This document shows positions 58,977 through 64,000 of a stretch of DNA of 64,000 bases, in pieces (the stretch's first letter is position 1; each line of letters starts with the position of its first letter). The position numbers were made by a program, and so were the translations under genes. A model generated the notes under the pieces. That model was not told the DNA's origin, did no database searches, and saw only the letters and a list, made by a program, of their open reading frames with translations. The stretch spans positions 2,604,001-2,668,000 of the forward strand of contig NZ_CP090145.1 of the NCBI RefSeq assembly GCF_023008245.1. The letters run 5' to 3'. The DNA comes from Flavobacterium sediminilitoris. Its GTDB lineage: Bacteria > Bacteroidota > Bacteroidia > Flavobacteriales > Flavobacteriaceae.

Positions 58977-59912
58977 ATGAACGTATTATTTATTATTGTA
59001 GGACTAGTATTATTAGTCGTGGGAGGAAATTGGTTATTAAAATCATCAGTAGGACTTTCCTTACGACTTAATATATCTAAAATTATCGTTGGTTTAACCG
59101 TTGTTTCATTTGCAACTTCTGCACCAGAAATGATCGTGAGTGTTCAAGCAGCATTAGATGGTTTCCCAGATATTGCATTAGGAAATGTTATCGGATCAAA
59201 CATTGGAAATATAGGTTTAGTATTAGGAGTTGTTTTATTGATTAATACCATTCAAGTTGATAATAGTTTTTATGTTACCGATTGGCCTACAAAAATGCTT
59301 GCTTCAACACTATTATTCATTTTTTTAATAATTGATGGAGGTTTAACACGTATTGATGGTTTAATATTTATTTTTGTTTTAGCTATATTTCTAATAATAT
59401 TGATAAAGAAGAACAAAAGAGTACAGGTAGAGCTAGAAGTTTCAGAAGAAGAAAACATGCCATATCTGAAAATTATTGGATTTCTTGCTTTAGGAGGTGT
59501 AGCATTATGGGGTGGTTCTGAACTTTTAGTAAAAGGAGCTGTTAATTTGGCGGAAAATGTAGGAGTAAGTAAACGAGTAATTGCTGTAACAGTAGTTTCA
59601 ATAGGAACAAGTATTCCAGAATTAGCATCATCAATAATTGCTGCAATTAAAAAAGAAAATGATATTTCAATTGGAAATATCATAGGATCAAATATTTTTA
59701 ATATACTAAGCGTGTTAGGTGTTACGGCAATAATTAAACCTATTGAAAAAGTAGATGTAAGAATTGTTGAACAAGATATTTATTGGATGTTAGGTTTCGC
59801 ATTTATTTTATTGCCACTAGTAATATTTCCTAAGCGTGGAAGTTTAAGCTTTAAAGAAGGTATTTTATTATTAATAGCTTATGGTACCTTTTTATATTTT
59901 ACAGTTATTTAG
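58977..59912 (+). CDS. calcium/sodium exchanger (CaCA family, YrbG-like)
   Basis: A 311-residue membrane antiporter with two homologous halves. Each has the alpha-repeat motif: VVSFATSAPEMIVSVQAAL then GNVIGSNIGNIGLVLG in the first, and VVSIGTSIPELASSIIAA then GNIIGSNIFNILSVLG in the second. The Glu of APE/IPE binds the cation. About ten membrane helices are present. It exchanges Na+ or H+ for Ca2+ at the inner membrane. It follows mnmA by 8 nt and is probably cotranscribed. Confidence 0.93.
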   Translation: MNVLFIIVGLVLLVVGGNWLLKSSVGLSLRLNISKIIVGLTVVSFATSAPEMIVSVQAALDGFPDIALGNVIGSNIGNIGLVLGVVLLINTIQVDNSFYVTDWPTKMLASTLLFIFLIIDGGLTRIDGLIFIFVLAIFLIILIKKNKRVQVELEVSEEENMPYLKIIGFLALGGVALWGGSELLVKGAVNLAENVGVSKRVIAVTVVSIGTSIPELASSIIAAIKKENDISIGNIIGSNIFNILSVLGVTAIIKPIEKVDVRIVEQDIYWMLGFAFILLPLVIFPKRGSLSFKEGILLLIAYGTFLYFTVI

Positions 59913-59964
59913 CAATCTAATGCTCAGATTTTCATATATTTGATTGTGAATAATATATGTAAAC

Positions 59965-61578
59965 ATGAATATAAAATTACAATTACTATTTGTTTTTTTT
60001 ACAGGAATAATAATAGCACAAGAAGATGCATGGGTTTATTTTACAGATAAGCCTGATGCATCTTATTATATGAATAATCCACTTGAAATGCTTTCTCAAA
60101 GAGCATTAGATAGAAGAACAAACCAAAATATTCAATTAGACGATTTAGATATCCCTATTTCAATAACATATATAAATGAAATTGAAAATACTTCAGGAAT
60201 CTCGGTTTTAGCCAAGTCAAAATGGTTAAATGCATTACATATTAGAGGAATACAAACAGATATTCAAGCGCTAACAAATTATAACTTTGTAGATCATATT
60301 CAGTTTGCAAATCATACATTAAATCCATCAAATAGATCGTCAAATGCTCAAAGAGCGAATAATACTTATGATAAATTTGAAGTCTTAGCAGATTTTAATT
60401 ACGGGAACTCAAATAATCAAATTCAAATGTTAAACGGACATTTACTACACGAACAAGATTATACAGGTCAAGGAAAAATAATTGCTATTCTTGATGCTGG
60501 ATTTCCAGGAGTTAATACTGCACAACCATTTCAAAGACTTTTTGATAATAATTTAATTTTAGGAGGATACAATTTTCCTGATAGAGATACAAATATTTAT
60601 ACTAGACACTATCATGGGACAAATGTACTTTCTACAATGGGAGGATTTTCTGATGGAGAACTTGTAGGAACAGCTCCTGATGCTCAATATTATTTGTTTA
60701 TTACAGAAGATTCAACATCAGAAAATCCTGTTGAAGAATCGTATTGGGTAGAAGCGCTAGAAATGGCTGATAGTTTAGGAGTTGACATAGTAAACTCATC
60801 ATTAGGCTATACTAATTATGACAACATAAATTATAGTTATGATTACTCAAAACGCAATGGTGAAATAGGATTTGCATCTCGTGGTGCTTCTTTAGCTATG
60901 TCAAAAGGAATTGTTTGTGTAGTGAGCGCAGGTAATGACGGAAATAAACAAGAAAAGCATATTAGTATTCCTGCTGATGCAGAGAATATATTAGCAGTAG
61001 GAGCAGTGACTAATACAGAAAGTTACGCTTCCTTTAGTTCAATTGGAACTTCATTTGATGGAAGAGTAAAACCCGATGTATGTGCTAAAGGGCAAGGAGT
61101 AACAATAAGTAATCCGTCGGGAAATATACTTTCTAATGGAAATGGAACTTCTTTTGCTAGCCCTATTTTGGCAGGAATGATTGCTTCATTTTGGTCTGCT
61201 GTTCCAAATTTAACAGCATCTCAAGTTATAAAATATGTAAAAGAGTCAGCCGATCAATTCTCAACACCAGATCAATACAAAGGATACGGAGTTCCAGACT
61301 TTCAGTTAGCAATTACAAATGTACTATCATCTCAAAACGTAACTCTTTCTGTTATTTCAATTTATCCAAATCCATTTACTAATGTATTGAAGATTAAACA
61401 AAATAAAAATGTAATAGGAAAGTTTGTTTTGTATAATAATTTGGGAATGAAAGTTTTAGATGTTAATGTTATTAATGACGAACAAGATATTCAATTAGAA
61501 ACATTATCATCAGGAATTTATCTCTATGATTTTTCTTCTAATAATATTAACTTGCAAGGAAAATTAATCAAACAATAA
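59965..61578 (+). CDS. T9SS type A secreted subtilisin-like serine protease (S8)
   Basis: A 537-residue secreted protease with a signal peptide (LQLLFVFFTGIIIAQ). Residues 20-135 form the usual N-terminal region with the RALDRRTNQNI motif of this Bacteroidota group. The S8 catalytic triad is Asp177 (IAILDAGFPG), His217 (HYHGTNVLS) and Ser396 (NGTSFASPILAGM), with the oxyanion Asn in VVSAGNDGN. The C-terminal 75 residues (SIYPNPFTNVLKIK to LQGKLIKQ) are a type A T9SS sorting domain. The stop overlaps the next ATG by 1 nt. Confidence 0.95.
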   Translation: MNIKLQLLFVFFTGIIIAQEDAWVYFTDKPDASYYMNNPLEMLSQRALDRRTNQNIQLDDLDIPISITYINEIENTSGISVLAKSKWLNALHIRGIQTDIQALTNYNFVDHIQFANHTLNPSNRSSNAQRANNTYDKFEVLADFNYGNSNNQIQMLNGHLLHEQDYTGQGKIIAILDAGFPGVNTAQPFQRLFDNNLILGGYNFPDRDTNIYTRHYHGTNVLSTMGGFSDGELVGTAPDAQYYLFITEDSTSENPVEESYWVEALEMADSLGVDIVNSSLGYTNYDNINYSYDYSKRNGEIGFASRGASLAMSKGIVCVVSAGNDGNKQEKHISIPADAENILAVGAVTNTESYASFSSIGTSFDGRVKPDVCAKGQGVTISNPSGNILSNGNGTSFASPILAGMIASFWSAVPNLTASQVIKYVKESADQFSTPDQYKGYGVPDFQLAITNVLSSQNVTLSVISIYPNPFTNVLKIKQNKNVIGKFVLYNNLGMKVLDVNVINDEQDIQLETLSSGIYLYDFSSNNINLQGKLIKQ

Positions 61579-62522
61579 TGAATAAAATCACACAACTTTT
61601 CAATATAAAATATCCAATAATACAAGGAGGAATGATATGGAACAGTGGCTATAAATTAGCAAGTGCTGTTAGTAATGCAGGAGGATTAGGGTTAATTGGA
61701 GCAGGATCAATGTATCCTGATGTTTTAAGAGAACATATTCAAAAATGTAAAAAAGCAACCAATAAACCTTTTGGCATAAATGTTCCAATGTTATATCCAA
61801 ACATTGAAGAAATTATGCAAATTATAATAGAAGAAGGAGTTAAAATAGTATTTACTTCGGCTGGAAATCCTAAAACATGGACTTCATTTTTAAAAGAAAA
61901 TAATATTACAGTTGTACATGTTGTAAGTAGCTCAAAGTTTGCACTAAAAGCGCAAGAAGCAGGAGTTGATGCAGTTGTTGCTGAAGGATTTGAAGCAGGA
62001 GGACACAATGGAAGAGAAGAAACGACTACATTAACATTAATTCCTATGGTGAGAGAAAAAATTTCTATACCATTAATTGCTGCGGGAGGAATAGCAACAG
62101 GAAGAGGAATGTTGGCCGCTATGACATTAGGAGCAGATGGAGTTCAAATGGGAAGTAGATTTGCAGCTTCAATAGAATCTAGTTCACATGACAATTTTAA
62201 AAATACAATCATAGAAACAAACGAAGGAGATACTGTATTAACATTGAAAGAATTAGCTCCAGTACGTTTAATAAAGAATAAATTTTTCAATGAAGTTCAA
62301 GAATTATATGCTAAATGTCCAACTCCAGAAGAATTGAAAACATTATTAGGAAGAGCAAGAGCAAAAAGAGGGATGTTTGAAGGGGATTTAGAAGATGGAG
62401 AATTAGAAATCGGACAAATAGCTGGATTAATTCATGATATTTTACCTGTTGAAACTATTGTTGATAATGTAATGAGTGAATTTCGTCTTGCAAAAAAAGA
62501 AATAAGTAATTTTGATTTTTAA
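61578..62522 (+). CDS. nitronate monooxygenase / FabK-like flavin oxidoreductase
   Basis: A 314-residue TIM-barrel FMN enzyme. YPIIQGGMIWNSGYKLASAV and NAGGLGLIGAGSM (FMN-binding start) are followed by KPFGINVPML. EGFEAGGHNGREE carries the active-site His of both families, and GGIATGRGMLAAMTLGADGVQMG-type GADGVQMGSRF binds the FMN phosphate. Nitronate monooxygenases and FabK enoyl-ACP reductases share this fold and cannot be separated safely by eye. The 1-nt overlap with the protease gene shows an operon, though no functional link is evident. Confidence 0.88.
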   Translation: MNKITQLFNIKYPIIQGGMIWNSGYKLASAVSNAGGLGLIGAGSMYPDVLREHIQKCKKATNKPFGINVPMLYPNIEEIMQIIIEEGVKIVFTSAGNPKTWTSFLKENNITVVHVVSSSKFALKAQEAGVDAVVAEGFEAGGHNGREETTTLTLIPMVREKISIPLIAAGGIATGRGMLAAMTLGADGVQMGSRFAASIESSSHDNFKNTIIETNEGDTVLTLKELAPVRLIKNKFFNEVQELYAKCPTPEELKTLLGRARAKRGMFEGDLEDGELEIGQIAGLIHDILPVETIVDNVMSEFRLAKKEISNFDF

Positions 62523-62531
62523 ATTATCCAG

Positions 62532-62942
62532 ATGAAATTATTAAAATATATAGTCTTCGTAGTATTATTTTCTGTAAATTTTTTAAATGCACAGCAATTT
62601 AATTTTAAAACCACATCTTTATCTGTTCTTCAAAAAAATAGAAATGGTGATTGGGGAAAATGGACAACACCAAAACCAACAAATATTATCGTAAAGTTAG
62701 ATTATGAAAAGAATAAAATTGTAATCTATTCAAGCGAAATCCAACACTATAGAATCGTAGAATATCTTCCAAAAGAAACTTCAAAAACAGATGAAATCAA
62801 TTCTTATTTATGTAAAAATATAGAAAGTATTCCTGTGAAAATTTCATTTATTGTACGAAAAGATTTGAAAAATAAAACACAATTATACGTTTATAATGAA
62901 GACTTTATCTTTTGTTATGATATAGTTGAAATGATAGAGTAA
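62532..62942 (+). CDS. hypothetical secreted protein
   Basis: A 136-residue protein with a signal peptide (YIVFVVLFSVNFLNA then QQ). The mature part is beta-rich with the motif GDWGKWTTPKPTNI and two cysteines, in YLCKNI and IFCYDI. This pattern recurs in small uncharacterised flavobacterial secreted proteins. It is 9 nt behind the flavin oxidoreductase gene, in the same operon. No function can be given. Confidence 0.7.
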   Translation: MKLLKYIVFVVLFSVNFLNAQQFNFKTTSLSVLQKNRNGDWGKWTTPKPTNIIVKLDYEKNKIVIYSSEIQHYRIVEYLPKETSKTDEINSYLCKNIESIPVKISFIVRKDLKNKTQLYVYNEDFIFCYDIVEMIE

Positions 62943-63002
62943 CGTTTACTTTATATAACTTTACACAAAATTTAATTCCCAAAATATTTATACTTTTTAA
63001 TT

Positions 63003-64000
63003 ATGAAAAAGTTTTTAGTATTTCTTGCATTCACTTATTTATCATGTATCAATGCACAAGAGAAACCCAAACTTGTTGTTGGTATTGTAGTTGACCAAAT
63101 GAAAATGGAATATTTATATCGATTTTCAAATGATTTTTCAGAAAATGGATTCAAACGTTTAATGAACAAAGGATTTACTTTTCATAATATGCACTATAAT
63201 TATATGCCTACATACACTGGTCCAGGTCATGCAGCTGTTTACACAGGAACAACACCAAGTGTAAATGGAATTGTAGGAAATACATGGTTTAATAAAGCCA
63301 TTGGAAAAGATATGTATTGTACTGATGATGCAGATGTAATTACTATTGGAAATGGAACAGAAAGTGAAGGGAAAATGTCTCCAAAAAATTTATTAAGTAC
63401 AACCATCACTGACGAGCTAAAATTGTCAACTAATTTCAAAGGAAAAGTAATTGGAATAAGTTTAAAAGATAGAGGAGCAATTCTTCCGGCCGGACATTTT
63501 GCAGATTGGGCATTTTGGTACAGTAAAACCGGTTCTTTTATTTCAAGTACTTTTTATGGTACTACTTTGCCAGATTGGGTTTCTAAATTTAATGAAGAGA
63601 AAAACTACGAAAAATATTTAAACACAAAATGGGAATTATTTAAACCTAAAGAAATCTATAATGAAAGTTTAAATGATAATAATCCTTACGAAGGGAAAAT
63701 GTTTAAAAAAACACCATTTTTTCCATACAACATGAAGGAAATGTATGAAAATAATGATGCAGGTGTTTTACGATCAACACCTTTTGGAAATAATCTATTA
63801 GCTGATTTTGCAATGAAAGCTATTGAAAAAGAGAATTTAGGAAAAGATGAAATAACCGATTTTCTAACAGTTAGTTTTTCTTCAACAGATTATATCGGAC
63901 ATCTTTTAGGACCAAGATCTATTGAATTACAAGATGCTTATTTACGCTTAGATCAAACCATTGCTGATTTTTTAGCATATTTAGACAAAACAGTAGGAAA
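63003..64000 (+). CDS. pafA: PafA-type alkaline phosphatase (3' end beyond window)
   Basis: The first 332 residues of a secreted alkaline phosphatase; the gene runs off the end. After the signal peptide (FLVFLAFTYLSCINA) the zinc ligand Asp31 (VVDQMKMEY), nucleophile Thr72 (PTYTGPGH), Asn93 (GNTWFN), Lys155 and Arg157 (SLKDRGAILPAG) are all present. They are spaced exactly as Asp38, Thr79, Asn100, Lys162 and Arg164 of the Elizabethkingia PafA, a constant offset of 7. FSSTDYIGHLLGP supplies further zinc ligands. It hydrolyses phosphomonoesters in the periplasm. The match of spacing makes the assignment secure. Confidence 0.93.
   Translation, partial: MKKFLVFLAFTYLSCINAQEKPKLVVGIVVDQMKMEYLYRFSNDFSENGFKRLMNKGFTFHNMHYNYMPTYTGPGHAAVYTGTTPSVNGIVGNTWFNKAIGKDMYCTDDADVITIGNGTESEGKMSPKNLLSTTITDELKLSTNFKGKVIGISLKDRGAILPAGHFADWAFWYSKTGSFISSTFYGTTLPDWVSKFNEEKNYEKYLNTKWELFKPKEIYNESLNDNNPYEGKMFKKTPFFPYNMKEMYENNDAGVLRSTPFGNNLLADFAMKAIEKENLGKDEITDFLTVSFSSTDYIGHLLGPRSIELQDAYLRLDQTIADFLAYLDKTVG

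Noticed and set aside
59270..59683. 137-residue minus-strand open frame inside the Ca/Na exchanger gene
   Set aside because: The composition mirrors the exchanger's hydrophobic codons, and the exchanger is complete with both alpha repeats.

Overview
The window comes from a member of the Bacteroidota, almost certainly a Flavobacteriaceae species (Flavobacterium-like). The evidence is the very AT-rich DNA, four type IX secretion (T9SS) cargo proteins with type A or type B C-terminal sorting domains, a SecDF fusion, a type III glutamine synthetase, LysM/OmpA/RDD family content, and promoters of the Bacteroidetes form TTG-N18-20-TAnnTTTG (for example before mdh, secDF and the first LysM gene). 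Almost everything is densely packed protein-coding sequence. I saw no rRNA, tRNA or CRISPR array.

Layout. (1) 1-2560: an RDD membrane protein and a T9SS type B surface protein. (2) 2.6-12.6 kb: a surface-glycan locus with a FemAB-like GNAT, an FdtB-like sugar aminotransferase, a Wzx-type flippase, a polyprenyl-phosphate glycosyltransferase, a GT-C membrane protein, four more glycosyltransferases and an FdtA-like ketoisomerase. (3) 12.5-27 kb: core genes ftsE, a TPR protein plus outer-membrane barrel, a Gre-like factor, asnB, gyrB, mdh and secDF. (4) 27.0-38.5 kb: an accessory segment. It opens with a decayed IS3-family element, followed by a large T9SS beta-propeller protein, a nested-palindrome repeat, a three-gene signalling operon (unknown 154-aa protein, TPR sensor kinase, NarL/FixJ regulator), a 321-aa protein whose C-terminus resembles halocin C8, a small lipoprotein, a second T9SS protein and a DUF1543 protein. 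(5) 38.6-64 kb: core metabolism and envelope genes, namely glnA3, GNAT, OmpA, AIR-synthase-related protein, guaA, two LysM proteins, OsmC, pyrG, yidC, proC, a FAS1 lipoprotein, mnmA, a Ca/Na exchanger, a T9SS subtilase, a flavin oxidoreductase and the start of a PafA-type alkaline phosphatase.

The most interesting stretch is 31.0-35.3 kb. All five cysteines of the 321-aa protein lie in its last 76 residues, arranged as CxxCK at the start and C-x5-C at the very end, in the manner of halocin C8, a bacteriocin made from a larger precursor in haloarchaea. A 15-nt identical sequence that is the core of a CCCC-N6-GGGG dyad occurs upstream of both the kinase/regulator operon and this gene. That suggests one regulator controls both. 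This would be a bacteriocin-like system in a flavobacterium; function, export and immunity are inferred, not shown.

The glycan locus has the two first dedicated steps to a 3-amino-3,6-dideoxyhexose (FdtA, FdtB) but no left-handed beta-helix acetyltransferase. Gene order there is broken into several orientations, as expected for a locus that recombines. Three starts have been moved from the longest ORF because promoter motifs or homologous start positions argue for it.
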